A stretch of DNA of 64,000 bases from Bradyrhizobium sp. RD5-C2 (GTDB lineage Bacteria; Pseudomonadota; Alphaproteobacteria; Rhizobiales; Xanthobacteraceae), in assembly GCF_019972155.1 (NCBI RefSeq), contig NZ_BOVL01000014.1, positions 1-64,000 of the forward strand. The letters run 5' to 3'. Each line of letters opens with the position of its first letter. Within the stretch, counting starts at the first letter, position 1. The position numbers were made by a program, and so were the translations under genes. Shown piece after piece: positions 50,505 through 58,765 of this stretch. The notes below the pieces were generated by a model that searched no databases, was not told where the DNA came from, and saw nothing but the letters and a program-made list of their open reading frames with translations.

Positions 50505-51650
50505 ATGCCTGGAGAGAGGCCGAGCCATCGCCTTTTATATATCGACAACCTGCGTTGGTCAGCGATCAGCATGGTTGTCGTCATGCACGCGGCCGTGACC
50601 TACTCGCCGTTTGGCGAGTGGTACTACCGTGAGCATCCGGAGCTGGGTATCGGAGCGAAGATTGCCTTCGCTGCCTATCAATCGTTCCAGCACGCGGTGG
50701 CAATGGGTTTACTCTTCGGCCTTGCAGGCTTCTTTTCAGCCGGTGCCGTTGCACGCAATGGCGTCCGCAGCTTCGTCTGCGAGCGGCTACAAAGGCTTGG
50801 CCTGCCATTGCTGCTCTATGTGATCTTGATCGGTCCGCTGACCGAATATTTCGTCGCAGGGTCGTGGCGGTCGAACCCGCCGCGAACGTTCATCCAGGAC
50901 TGGTGGCTGCACCTTCGTTCCGGGGAGCTGCTCGACGGCTCGGGACCCCTATGGTTCTGCCTGGTCCTTCTCCTGTTCTCCGCCGCCTACGCAGTCGTGT
51001 GCCAGGCACGCCCGATACGGTTCGCTCCGCGTGATCCGCCTTCGGCAGGGGCCGTGTTAGGTTACGCGGCCCTGATTGCCATCGTGACCTTTGTCGTCGG
51101 CGCTGCTTTTCCGAACGCGACGACTGTTCTCAACATCGACGTACACGACTTTCCGCAATACCCCTTCATGTACGTTGCCGGTATTGCCGCATGGAAAGGT
51201 GACTGGTTGCGCCAGATACCATCACGCGTCGGCAGGCGTTGGTTGTGGAATGGCATTTGGATCGGTGGTGCGCTGTGGATCATCCTCGTCGCTGCGGGCG
51301 GTGCCATGCGCGGCGACGTGTCCCCCTATGGCGGGGGCTGGCACTGGCAGGCTGCCGGCATCGACGCCTGGCGCTCATTCACCTGTCTTGCTCTCTCGCT
51401 CGGGGCAATCGTCCTCTACCGAGACCGCTTTGACGGCCAAGGACCCATCGCTCGCTTCCTCACGCGCAATGCGTTTGGCGTCTACGTCTTGCACGCGCCG
51501 ATCCTGGTCGCGATTACGCGTTTGCTGCACTTTCTATCCGCTTCAATTGCCCTCAAGTTCGCGCTCGCCAGTCTGGGCGGCATCTTGGCTAGCTTTCTCA
51601 TTGTCGGCTTTGTGGCCCGGCGAACGCCTGGTTTGCGCGCAGTTCTCTGA
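50505..51650 (+). CDS. Acyltransferase 3 family membrane protein
   Basis: This 381-residue protein has about ten membrane segments. The acyltransferase-3 signature is at the N-terminus (LLYIDNLRWSAISMVVVMHAAVTYSPFG, with the conserved Arg and His). FSAGAVARNGVRSFVCERLQRLGLPLLLYV follows, and NAFGVYVLHAPILVAI is near the end. Members acylate periplasmic or exported sugars, glucans, antibiotics or lipids. The AraC regulator immediately upstream probably controls it. Substrate unknown. Confidence 0.9.
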   Translation: MPGERPSHRLLYIDNLRWSAISMVVVMHAAVTYSPFGEWYYREHPELGIGAKIAFAAYQSFQHAVAMGLLFGLAGFFSAGAVARNGVRSFVCERLQRLGLPLLLYVILIGPLTEYFVAGSWRSNPPRTFIQDWWLHLRSGELLDGSGPLWFCLVLLLFSAAYAVVCQARPIRFAPRDPPSAGAVLGYAALIAIVTFVVGAAFPNATTVLNIDVHDFPQYPFMYVAGIAAWKGDWLRQIPSRVGRRWLWNGIWIGGALWIILVAAGGAMRGDVSPYGGGWHWQAAGIDAWRSFTCLALSLGAIVLYRDRFDGQGPIARFLTRNAFGVYVLHAPILVAITRLLHFLSASIALKFALASLGGILASFLIVGFVARRTPGLRAVL

Positions 51651-51896
51651 ACGTCTGCTGTGGGTCAAAAGCCGCCTGTTGCGGCCAAACCGAGCAACGT
51701 CCGCTCTGCCCAAACGAGCTGACGTGCTGACAAGCGAGTGGACTTCGGCGGCGAGCCAACAAGAGATGTCGCTATGAGAACGCGTTGACGGGAATCCAAT
51801 GAAAATACTTCAACAGGCGTTCTGCCTGGCTCCGTTCTAGCTTCGTTAATGAGTATTGTGCTGCGATCAGGCCAAGCTCGCAGCACGTGGGATCCA

Positions 51897-53282
51897 ATGT
51901 ATATTCGCCAGGTTGCTTTCGCCGTCGTGCTGCTCGGCGCTTTGGTTCGGTTCGGGGCTGCCGCAGCTGAAGATGGCTTCCCAGCAGCGGAGTGGGAGCG
52001 CGTCACCCCTGCAGAGTTGGGTTGGTCAGAGACCGAATTGGCCCAAGCGCGATCCTTTTCGGATCAGATTCGCTCGAGCGCGGTTGTGATCGTTCAGCAC
52101 GGAAAGGTGGTGGCCGAGTGGGGCAATACGACGAAGCCAACGGAACTCGCTTCAATCCGCAAGAGCCTGCTCAGCGCCCTGATCGGCATCGCAGTGTCGG
52201 ATCACCTGATCAACCTCGACAGCACGCTTGGCGAACTCGGCATCGACGATAATCCGCCTGGCTTGACCGGGATCGAGAAGGGCTCGACGGTACGCGAACT
52301 CCTCAAAGCGCGTTCCGGGGTCTACCACGCGGCGCTCTATGAAACACCGGACATGGCCAAGATGAGACCGCCGCGCGGCACCCACCCGCCCGGCACCTTC
52401 TGGTATTACAACAATTGGGACTTCAACGCGCTGGGCACGATCTACGAGCACGCAACCGGCAGCGGCATCTTCGAGGCGCTCGACCAAAAGATCGCAAAGC
52501 CGATCGGCATGCAGGACTACCGGCAACAGGATGGCAGCTACGTCCGCGGCGAAGCGTCTATCCACCCCGCCTATGCGATCCGCATGAGCGCACGTGACTT
52601 GGCGCGTTTTGCACTTCTCTATCTGCACAAAGGCAATTGGGCCGGACACCGGATCGTGCCGCGGGAGTGGGTGGAAGAGAGCACGCGTGGCTATTCGAGA
52701 GCGGCGTCCGGGATGGGCTATGGCTATCTCTGGTGGATCGGTTTTCTGGGCGGCGCCGTTGCGCCTACGGTGACTTTGCCCGAGGGCAGCTTTTTGGCCG
52801 AAGGGTTTGGCGGCCAATACGCCTTGGTCGTGCCTGCGCTCGACCTCGTCGTGGTGCATCGTGTCGACCAGGACACGCCCTTCACCGAACCTTCTATGCG
52901 CAGTATTGGCAGGCTCTTCTGGCTGATCCTGAAGGCCGAGGGCTATGATCCGGGGCCCGATGCCTCGCTCACCGCAGCGACTGGAGAACGACCGACAGGT
53001 GAGACCCTGGCCGCAAAATTCCAGGGCAAGACGATCAGCTTCGGTACCAAGCTCAAGGATGGTCCGTTCACAATGCGATTCGAGCCCGACGGCCGGATGA
53101 CCTATCCGCACTGGAACGAGGCCCTTGGACCTGCAGCCGGGACATGGACGGTCGCGGAGGATAAGCTCTGCATCTTGGGTGCCAGACGTCGTTGCTACAT
53201 TCCAGTGCTGAACGGTGAACAGATTGAGTTGTTCGACGAGCTTGGCGTCATGCAGATCGCCGGGGTGGCGCTGCCTCAGTGA
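51897..53282 (+). CDS. Serine hydrolase of the beta-lactamase class C / penicillin-binding-protein-like family
   Basis: This 461-residue exported protein starts at the ATG at 51897, which gives a clean signal peptide (MYIRQVAFAVVLLGALVRFGAAAA); an ATG at 51849 adds a poor N-terminus. The active-site motifs are SIRKS (SxxK), YNN in TFWYYNNWDFN and a third-motif region in AEGFGGQYALVV. The C-terminal 110 residues form an extra beta-rich domain (FGTKLKDGPFTMRFEPDGRMTYP). Family members include esterases, D-aminopeptidases and beta-lactamases; resistance should not be assumed. It follows the acyltransferase after 246 bases containing no other gene. Confidence 0.9.
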   Translation: MYIRQVAFAVVLLGALVRFGAAAAEDGFPAAEWERVTPAELGWSETELAQARSFSDQIRSSAVVIVQHGKVVAEWGNTTKPTELASIRKSLLSALIGIAVSDHLINLDSTLGELGIDDNPPGLTGIEKGSTVRELLKARSGVYHAALYETPDMAKMRPPRGTHPPGTFWYYNNWDFNALGTIYEHATGSGIFEALDQKIAKPIGMQDYRQQDGSYVRGEASIHPAYAIRMSARDLARFALLYLHKGNWAGHRIVPREWVEESTRGYSRAASGMGYGYLWWIGFLGGAVAPTVTLPEGSFLAEGFGGQYALVVPALDLVVVHRVDQDTPFTEPSMRSIGRLFWLILKAEGYDPGPDASLTAATGERPTGETLAAKFQGKTISFGTKLKDGPFTMRFEPDGRMTYPHWNEALGPAAGTWTVAEDKLCILGARRRCYIPVLNGEQIELFDELGVMQIAGVALPQ

Positions 53283-53590
53283 TCTGCATGCAGCAATCGG
53301 CTCGCGACGTCCGTTCAGGGTCAATCGCGTCGTTTTTTACAGTCGGCCAGCTACTTCCGGTCTAACCTCAACTTCGGGTATGTCGCAGCACTGCGCCAAT
53401 TGACGCGAAGGGCCATAAGCCGCCCTCATATCGTTGATGCAACCTGCCTAGCGAGAAACGGACGATAGTCGTTCATCTTGCCCGGCCGTCGGTAGTCTGG
53501 ACCTCAGCGCAACTTCGCGGCAATCTAGCGCCTCGGGCTCTTCAGGGCCACTTCGCGACCGATCTTTCCGGGCAATTAGGGAGGTAAGCG
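53283..53590. other. 308-bp spacer without a supported gene
   Basis: It contains one degenerate copy of the 23-bp spacer motif (53307-53329) and, at its end, the AGGGAGG ribosome site of the broken VOC gene. No open frame with coding character, and no strong hairpin, was seen. Confidence 0.6.
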
Positions 53591-54001
53591 ATGTTTTCAC
53601 ACGTCATGATCGGCACCAACGATATCGAAAAAGCCAAGGCATTTTATGACTCGGTGCTTGCCACGCTCGACATTCGCCCGGGGCCCCTTGAGGCTCTTCA
53701 GGACGGTCGGTTGCGTGTCCTCTATCGAGCGTCCGGTGGTGTGTTCGCTCTCACGCAGCCGCTGGACTGCAGGCCCGCATCGTAGGGAAACGGCGAGACC
53801 ATCGGCTTCCGAGCTTCATCACCCGAACAGGCCAACGCATGGCATAGTGCTGGCATCGCCGCCGGTGGCCAGTCGATCGAGGACCCACCTGGCGTGCGTG
53901 TAAACTCCGCAGGCAAGCTCTATGTCGCCTACTTGCGTGATCTCGACGGCCACAAGATTTGCGCTTTGCACCGAATCGGCGACGCGCCTCAGGCGTGTTA
54001 G
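53591..54001 (+). pseudogene. VOC (glyoxalase/bleomycin-resistance) family protein interrupted by an in-frame amber codon
   Basis: The frame starts at ATG 53591 behind GGGAGG and encodes a VOC N-terminal half (MFSHVMIGTNDIEKAKAFYDSVLATLDI...YRASGGVFALTQP). It is cut by TAG at 53783-53785. The same frame continues without a shift for 71 more codons with the expected second half (GNGETIGFRASSPEQANAWHSAG, EDPPGVR, LYVAYLRDLDGHKICALHR) and stops at 53999-54001. A single change from TAT or TAC (Tyr) would explain the stop. Full length would be 136 residues, normal for the family. The coding character after the stop is intact, so the mutation is recent, or a sequencing error. Confidence 0.88.
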
Positions 54002-54161
54002 TCCAGCATTCATGTCCGTTCTGGGTCAAAAGGTGAAGAACTCAACGTGAGCACAACGCGTCCGCTCTTGCGGTCCATAGCGACCAATCGCCGTCGGTCA
54101 ACGCCTCGTTGAGCCTGACTGACGAGCCGTGGTTCCAGCGCCTGACCGAAGAGGCTGAGTC

Positions 54162-54236
54162 ATGCGCCAGGAACTCTCCGACGATGAATGGACTGCCATC
54201 GGGCCGATGCTGCCCAACAAGCCGCGCGGCGTGCCG
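54162..54236 (+). pseudogene. IS5-type transposase N-terminal stub
   Basis: The first 25 codons of an IS5 family transposase are recognisable (MRQELSDDEWTAIGPMLPNKPRGVP). The normal continuation (DDRRVLNGI...) is absent and the sequence runs into the dispersed repeat copy B instead. The upstream segment (about 54100-54161, GAGCCTGACTGACGAGCC...) may be the remaining left end of the element. It is inactive. Confidence 0.7.
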
Positions 54237-54312
54237 GATCGAGCCAAAACGGAATCGCCGCCAGGCGAAGACCGCTTTGGCGGCATTCTTTTGCCGTAGC
54301 TTTGCCTCGATG
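54228..54312. repeat. Dispersed repeat, copy B (right boundary of accessory island)
   Basis: These 85 bp are nearly identical to 49051-49136 and in the same orientation. The sequence overlaps the last bases of the transposase stub by 9 bp (GGCGTGCCG), so the repeat and the IS5 remnant are physically fused here. The translated minus strand (GGDSVLARSGTPRG) is a pattern I recall from many Bradyrhizobium hypothetical proteins, consistent with a dispersed element. Confidence 0.85.
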
Positions 54313-54391
54313 ATGCCGGGGCGAGCGTAGCAGCGCCCGCCAAGCAGCGGATCCCCACCTGATCGCTTGAGTCACGGCCCCCTTTAATGAC

Positions 54392-54418
54392 CGACCAATA
54401 GGCGCGTTCGATTGGTCG
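54392..54418. promoter_or_regulatory. LysR-type dyad upstream of the efflux operon
   Basis: A perfect 8-bp inverted repeat CGACCAAT-N11-ATTGGTCG contains the T-N11-A core of LysR-regulator sites. It lies 116 bases before the hlyD-like start. The nearest regulator gene is the LysR-type gene at 57805-58728, which makes it the obvious candidate. Confidence 0.6.
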
Positions 54419-54534
54419 CTCCGCGGAAACAATCATGTTCCGTTTTGGTCGATTATCGGGACCGCCGCCCTGGTGCATCTAGACCCGTGACGCGGCGGCT
54501 TCCTCCGGGGCCGCCTGGCAAACGGGAGGGCATC

Positions 54535-55683
54535 ATGTCGACACTCTGCTACGCATCCGATAGGTCCACGAAGTCCGACACCAGCCGGCGGCAGGCACTC
54601 AAGCGCGTTGCGCTGGCGCTCGCTGTCGGGGCGACGACAGTTTCCGTCGCCGACCTCGCCTACGACTACCTGACCGTTGGCCGCTATCTCGAAACCACCG
54701 ACGACGCCTACGTGAAGGCGGACTCGACCATCGTGGCGCCGAAGGTCTCTGGATACATCGCTGAGGTGCTCGTCTCCGACAACGAAAGCGTCAAGGCGGG
54801 GCAGCCGCTCGCCCGGATCGACGACCGGGACTTCCGTACCGCCCTGAACCAGACCAAAGCCGACGTTGCGGCCGCAGAGGCCGCCATCCGAAACCTCGAC
54901 TCGCAGATCGAACTGCAGCAGCCCCTGATCCAGCAGCAAGCCGCCGATGTCGATGCAGCCGAGGCCAATCTCAAGTTCGCACAGGAAGAGCGCAGCCGGT
55001 ACGACGACCTGATGAGGTCGGGCTCCGGCACCATCCAACGTGCTCAACAGACCGACGCCGCGCTGCGGGCCCAGACTGCACAATTGCTCCAAAGCAAGGC
55101 CGGACTGATCGCGGCGAACAAGAAGGTCGAAGTGCTGTCGACGCAGCGCGCTCAAGCCGTGGCTCAGGCCGATCGGGCGCGTGCGGTCGAACAGCTGGCC
55201 GAACTCAATCTCTCCTACACCCGGATTGTCGCGCCGGTTGACGGCACGGTAGGCGCACGCTCGCTGCGGGTCGGCCAATTCGTGCAGGCCGGAACGCAGT
55301 TGATGGCGGTGGTGCCGCTCGATGCGGTCTACGTCGTGGCCAACTTCAAAGAAACGCAGCTGACCCACGTCCGCGACGGCCAACCGGTCGAGCTCAAAGT
55401 CGACAGTTTCCATTCGACGACGCTTAAGGGCCACGTCGACAGTCTCTCACCCGCCAGCGGCCTTGAGTTCGCTCTACTGCCGCCGGACAACGCTACCGGC
55501 AACTTTACCAAGATCGTGCAGCGCGTCCCGGTCAAGATCATGCTCGACGACCGAAGACTGAACGGCCTGTTGCGGCCGGGCATGTCGGCGAGCCCGACGA
55601 TCAACACCAAGGCCACCGTGAAGGACGAACGCCGCGCGCAGCAGAACGCCGCTCCCGGTTCCGAGCACTCGAACGGAGGCTAG
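54535..55683 (+). CDS. HlyD/EmrA family membrane fusion protein
   Basis: This 382-residue periplasmic adaptor starts at ATG 54535 with GGGAGGG upstream. One N-terminal membrane segment (ALKRVALALAVGATTVSVADLAY) is followed by the first half of the lipoyl/barrel-sandwich domain (TDDAYVKADSTIVAPKVSGYIAEVLVSDNESVKAGQPLARIDD). A long alpha-hairpin coiled coil comes next. The second half (YTRIVAPVDGTVGARSLRVGQFVQAGTQLMAVVPLDAVYVVANFKETQL) leads into a beta-barrel. It links the EmrB-type pump encoded 6 bases downstream to an outer-membrane channel, which is not encoded here. Confidence 0.94.
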   Translation: MSTLCYASDRSTKSDTSRRQALKRVALALAVGATTVSVADLAYDYLTVGRYLETTDDAYVKADSTIVAPKVSGYIAEVLVSDNESVKAGQPLARIDDRDFRTALNQTKADVAAAEAAIRNLDSQIELQQPLIQQQAADVDAAEANLKFAQEERSRYDDLMRSGSGTIQRAQQTDAALRAQTAQLLQSKAGLIAANKKVEVLSTQRAQAVAQADRARAVEQLAELNLSYTRIVAPVDGTVGARSLRVGQFVQAGTQLMAVVPLDAVYVVANFKETQLTHVRDGQPVELKVDSFHSTTLKGHVDSLSPASGLEFALLPPDNATGNFTKIVQRVPVKIMLDDRRLNGLLRPGMSASPTINTKATVKDERRAQQNAAPGSEHSNGG

Positions 55684-55689
55684 GCGGTC

Positions 55690-57315
55690 ATGATCACGCT
55701 CCAGGCAGCTCTTGGCCAAGCCGCGCCGAGTCCCACCTCGAACACCCACAAAGAAATTCCGACCGCAAGCCCCGTGGTCTCCGTCAAGACTTGGCTTGCC
55801 GTCATCGGTGCGACATTGGGCGCCTTCATGGCAGTTCTGAACATCCAGATCGTCAACGCCTCGCTGGCCGACATCCAGGGGGCGATCGGCGCCGGCATCG
55901 ACGACGGCGGGTGGATCTCCACCTCCTACCTGATCGCCGAGATCGTGGTGATCCCGCTCTCCGGCTGGCTCGCCCAGGTCTTCTCCGTCCGCGTTTATCT
56001 GCTGGTCAACGCCGTGTTGTTCCTGTTGTTCTCGGCCGCTTGCGCCTTCGCTCAAGACCTGCCGCAGATGATCGCACTGCGGGCCGTGCAGGGGTTCACC
56101 GGCGGCGTGCTGATCCCCATGGCGTTCACGCTGATCATCACGCTGCTCCCGAAGGCGAAGCAGCCGATCGGGCTCGCGATGTTCGCGATCTCGGCGACCT
56201 TCGCGCCGGCGATCGGTCCGACCATCGGCGGCTATCTGACCGAGAACTGGGGCTGGCAGTACATCTTCTACGTCAACGTCGTGCCCGGCGCGATCATGAT
56301 CGCCATGCTGTTCTTCTCGCTGGAAGCCAAGCCTATGAAGCTCGAACTGCTGCGCGAGGGTGATTGGGCCGGCATCATCACCATGGCCATCGGCCTGTCC
56401 GCTCTGCAGACAGTGCTGGAGGAGGGCAATAAGGACGACTGGTTCGGTTCCCCCTTCATCGTCCGCCTCGCAATCATCGCCGCGATCGCGTTGACGCTCT
56501 TCGTCGTGGTCGAACTGACCGCCAAGAAGCCACTGTTGAACCTCCGCATCCTGCTCCGCCGCAATTTCGGGTTCGGCGTGCTCGCAAACTTCCTGCTCGG
56601 CGTCGCGCTCTACGGTTCGGTCTTCGTGCTGCCGGTCTATTTGTCGCGCATCCAGGGCTACAACTCGGAACAGATCGGTCTTGTGCTGGCCTGGACCGGC
56701 CTGCCGCAGCTGATCCTGATCCCGCTGGTGCCGCGGCTGATGAAGCGCTTCGATCCGCGTATCGTGATCGGAGCCGGCTTCGTGCTGTTCGCCGCCTCAA
56801 ATTTCATGAACATCTACATGACCGGCAACTACGCGAGCGACCAGCTGTTCTGGCCCAACGTGGTTCGTGCGCTCGGCCAGGCGCTTGTGCTGACGCCGCT
56901 GTCGGCGGTCGCGACAGCCGGCGTCGAGGCGGAGAACGCCGGATCCGCGTCGGGACTGTTCAACATGATGCGTAACCTCGGAGGCGCCATCGGCATCGCC
57001 GCGTTGCAGACCGTGCTGACCAAGCGGGAACAATTCCACTCCAACGTACTGTCGCAATCCGTCTCGCTGTTCGAACAGGCGACGCGCACCCGGATCGACC
57101 AGCTCACCCAGTATTTCATGAATCACGGCGTGCTCGACCGCGTCGACGCCGCGCATCGTGCCTACGTGGCGATCGGCAAGATCGTCCAGAAGCAGGCGTT
57201 CATCATGGCCTTCAGCGACACCTTCTACCTGCTCGGTGCTGCGTTGATCGTCGCCCTGGTCGCCACGCTTCTTCTCAAACGTCCGGATCACGTGGAGGCG
57301 GGCGGCGGGCACTGA
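55690..57315 (+). CDS. EmrB-type DHA2 family MFS efflux pump
   Basis: This 541-residue protein has 14 membrane segments. Hallmarks are LGAFMAVLNIQIVNASLADIQGAIGAGIDDGGWISTSYLIAEIVVIPLSGWL (segments 1-2, the EmrB pattern), ALRAVQGFTGGVLIPMAFTLI (motif B) and ATFAPAIGPTIGGYLTENWGWQYIFYVNV (motif C). It starts 6 bases after the HlyD adaptor stop, forming the standard two-gene tripartite pump. It exports hydrophobic toxicants, uncouplers or antibiotics. The downstream ohr and the divergent lysR/azoR genes suggest electrophilic or peroxidic substrates. Confidence 0.95.
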   Translation: MITLQAALGQAAPSPTSNTHKEIPTASPVVSVKTWLAVIGATLGAFMAVLNIQIVNASLADIQGAIGAGIDDGGWISTSYLIAEIVVIPLSGWLAQVFSVRVYLLVNAVLFLLFSAACAFAQDLPQMIALRAVQGFTGGVLIPMAFTLIITLLPKAKQPIGLAMFAISATFAPAIGPTIGGYLTENWGWQYIFYVNVVPGAIMIAMLFFSLEAKPMKLELLREGDWAGIITMAIGLSALQTVLEEGNKDDWFGSPFIVRLAIIAAIALTLFVVVELTAKKPLLNLRILLRRNFGFGVLANFLLGVALYGSVFVLPVYLSRIQGYNSEQIGLVLAWTGLPQLILIPLVPRLMKRFDPRIVIGAGFVLFAASNFMNIYMTGNYASDQLFWPNVVRALGQALVLTPLSAVATAGVEAENAGSASGLFNMMRNLGGAIGIAALQTVLTKREQFHSNVLSQSVSLFEQATRTRIDQLTQYFMNHGVLDRVDAAHRAYVAIGKIVQKQAFIMAFSDTFYLLGAALIVALVATLLLKRPDHVEAGGGH

Positions 57316-57365
57316 CGGCCGCCGATGCGCCTCCATGACCAACCCAAAGACACAAAGAGATCTAC

Positions 57366-57788
57366 ATGAGCAACATCTATCAAGCGGAAGCGACCTCGAT
57401 CGGAGGCCGCACGGGTCTGGCCGCTAGTTCGGACGGTCACCTGCGGGTGAAGCTCGACGCGCCGGTGTCTCTCGGAGGCCAGGGCGGCGAAGGCACGAAC
57501 CCGGAGCAGCTTTTTGCGGCGGGGTATGCGGCGTGCTTCCTGTCGGCGATCCGGTCTGCTGCTGCCGAAGAGAACGCGACCATCACGGATGACGCTAACG
57601 TTACGGCGACGGTCGCGCTCGACACCCGCCAGGACGGTGCGGGTCTCGCGCTGCGGGTGGCGCTCGGCGTCGATCTGCCGGGCGTGGATCGCAGGACGGC
57701 AGAGCGCATCGTCGCGGCCGCCCAGGACAACTGCCCCTACACTTACGCCACGCGCGGCAACGTCGATGTGCGGGTTAGGATCGCCTGA
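57366..57788 (+). CDS. ohr: Organic hydroperoxide resistance protein (OsmC/Ohr family)
   Basis: This 140-residue thiol peroxidase has both redox cysteines: Cys57 in AAGYAACFLSAIR and Cys123 in DNCPYTYATRGN, with the Ohr-type segment TNPEQLFAAGYAAC. Ohr reduces organic hydroperoxides with lipoyl-protein electrons. It follows the efflux pump by 50 bases on the same strand and converges on the lysR gene. There is no ohrR (MarR) gene beside it, so control by the LysR regulator or by the pump operon promoter is likely. Confidence 0.95.
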   Translation: MSNIYQAEATSIGGRTGLAASSDGHLRVKLDAPVSLGGQGGEGTNPEQLFAAGYAACFLSAIRSAAAEENATITDDANVTATVALDTRQDGAGLALRVALGVDLPGVDRRTAERIVAAAQDNCPYTYATRGNVDVRVRIA

Positions 57789-57804
57789 CCCTAATTGATC
57801 GGCT

Positions 57805-58728
57805 TCAAGTCTCGATGCCCTGGGCCCACGGCTGGGCCGCGAAGTGCCGCCGCAGAAACTCGACCAGCGCCCGCACCCGGGCGGGGCGAGCCCTGCCGGG
57901 CGGCGTGATGACGTGAACGACCGCAGGCGTGATCGGCCAGTCGCTGAGAACTTCCACAAGGCGGCCTTCCTTCAACTCGTTCGAGACATAAGCCTCGGGC
58001 AACGCGGTCATGCCGAGCCCGGCGACGAGTGCCGGCACTGCGGCCATTCCGTTGTTGACGTGGAACGGCCCGTCGACGTGAACACTCAGATCCCCCTTCG
58101 TGGGGTGCTTGAAGTGCCAGGTTTCCGCGCCGACCATGTGCGTGAAGACCAGTGCCGGAAAGCGGACGAGATCGTTCGGATGTTCAGGTTTGCCGTGCTT
58201 CTCGAAATAGGCCGGCGAGCCGACCACCGGCACCCGAAAGCCGAACAGCTTGGTGATCCGGAGGGAAGAATCCGGCTCCGGCCCGACCCGCAGCACCAAA
58301 TCGACGCCCTCTCCGACCAGGTCGATACGCCTGTCGGTGATTTCGAAGTCGATCTCGATCTCCGGATACAGCTTAACGAATTCCGGCAGGAGCGGCGCCA
58401 GCTGCGCCATCCCGAAGGCGGTCGTGGAAGCGAGACGGATCATGCCGCGTGGAATCGCCGCCTCTTCCAGGATTTCCGCTTCGACGGCGGCTCCGTCCGC
58501 CAGAATTCTGGTGGCGCGGTCGAGCGATTGCCGGCCGCTTTCGGTCAGCGACAGCGACCGCGTGGTTCTGTGCAGCAGGGTTGTCTGCAGGCGCTCCTCG
58601 AGCCGGGTCACCGCCTTGGAAACGGTCGTCTTCGCGAGCCCGAGCTCCTGCGCCGCGTCGCTGAACGAACCCCGCTCGGCGACCTTGGCGAAGATCGCCC
58701 AGGCTTCGAAATCCGGCATATGCGGCAT
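57805..58728 (-). CDS. LysR family transcriptional regulator
   Basis: This 307-residue protein has an N-terminal winged HTH (residues about 8-66: FAKVAERGSFSDAAQELGLAKTTVSKAVTRLEERLQTTLLHRTTRSLSLTESG). A periplasmic-binding-like effector domain follows (IRLASTTAFGMAQLAPLLPEFVKLYPEIEIDFEITDRRIDLVGEGVDLVLRVG), of the CrgA/AaeR-like subgroup. It is divergent from the azoreductase gene with 172 bases between. An interrupted dyad lies 15 bases upstream of its start, and a LysR-type dyad precedes the pump operon. The regulator therefore probably controls both sides of the cluster in response to quinone or electrophile stress (inference). Confidence 0.94.
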   Translation of the reverse strand: MPHMPDFEAWAIFAKVAERGSFSDAAQELGLAKTTVSKAVTRLEERLQTTLLHRTTRSLSLTESGRQSLDRATRILADGAAVEAEILEEAAIPRGMIRLASTTAFGMAQLAPLLPEFVKLYPEIEIDFEITDRRIDLVGEGVDLVLRVGPEPDSSLRITKLFGFRVPVVGSPAYFEKHGKPEHPNDLVRFPALVFTHMVGAETWHFKHPTKGDLSVHVDGPFHVNNGMAAVPALVAGLGMTALPEAYVSNELKEGRLVEVLSDWPITPAVVHVITPPGRARPARVRALVEFLRRHFAAQPWAQGIET

Positions 58729-58742
58729 GAAAGACTCCCCAA

Positions 58743-58765
58743 CCCCTACCCAGTCAATCTAGGGG
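58743..58765. promoter_or_regulatory. Interrupted dyad CCCCTA-N11-TAGGGG at the lysR promoter
   Basis: A perfect 6-bp inverted repeat has the 11-base spacing usual for LysR-type sites, positioned 15-37 bases upstream of the lysR start and 136 bases before azoR. It is a candidate autoregulatory site. Its arms differ from those of the pump-operon dyad. Confidence 0.5.

Larger units (their letters stand above)
51651..54035. repeat. Three degenerate copies of a 23-bp intergenic motif
   Basis: Copies at 51651-51673, 53307-53329 and 54012-54035 share the core CGTC(C/T)G(T/C)T, then GGGTCAA. Copies one and three agree at about 17 of 23 positions. Each lies 1-25 bases downstream of a stop codon (acyltransferase, serine hydrolase, broken VOC gene). 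They resemble a degraded element often seen in Bradyrhizobium spacers; no function is known to me. This entry spans the three copies, not continuous repeat. Confidence 0.45.

Noticed and set aside
53591..54001. VOC gene as a frameshifted pseudogene or as programmed amber recoding
   Set aside because: Codons on both sides of TAG are in the same frame, so there is no shift. Nothing suggests amber-decoding machinery or a recoding element, so a simple nonsense change is the better reading.
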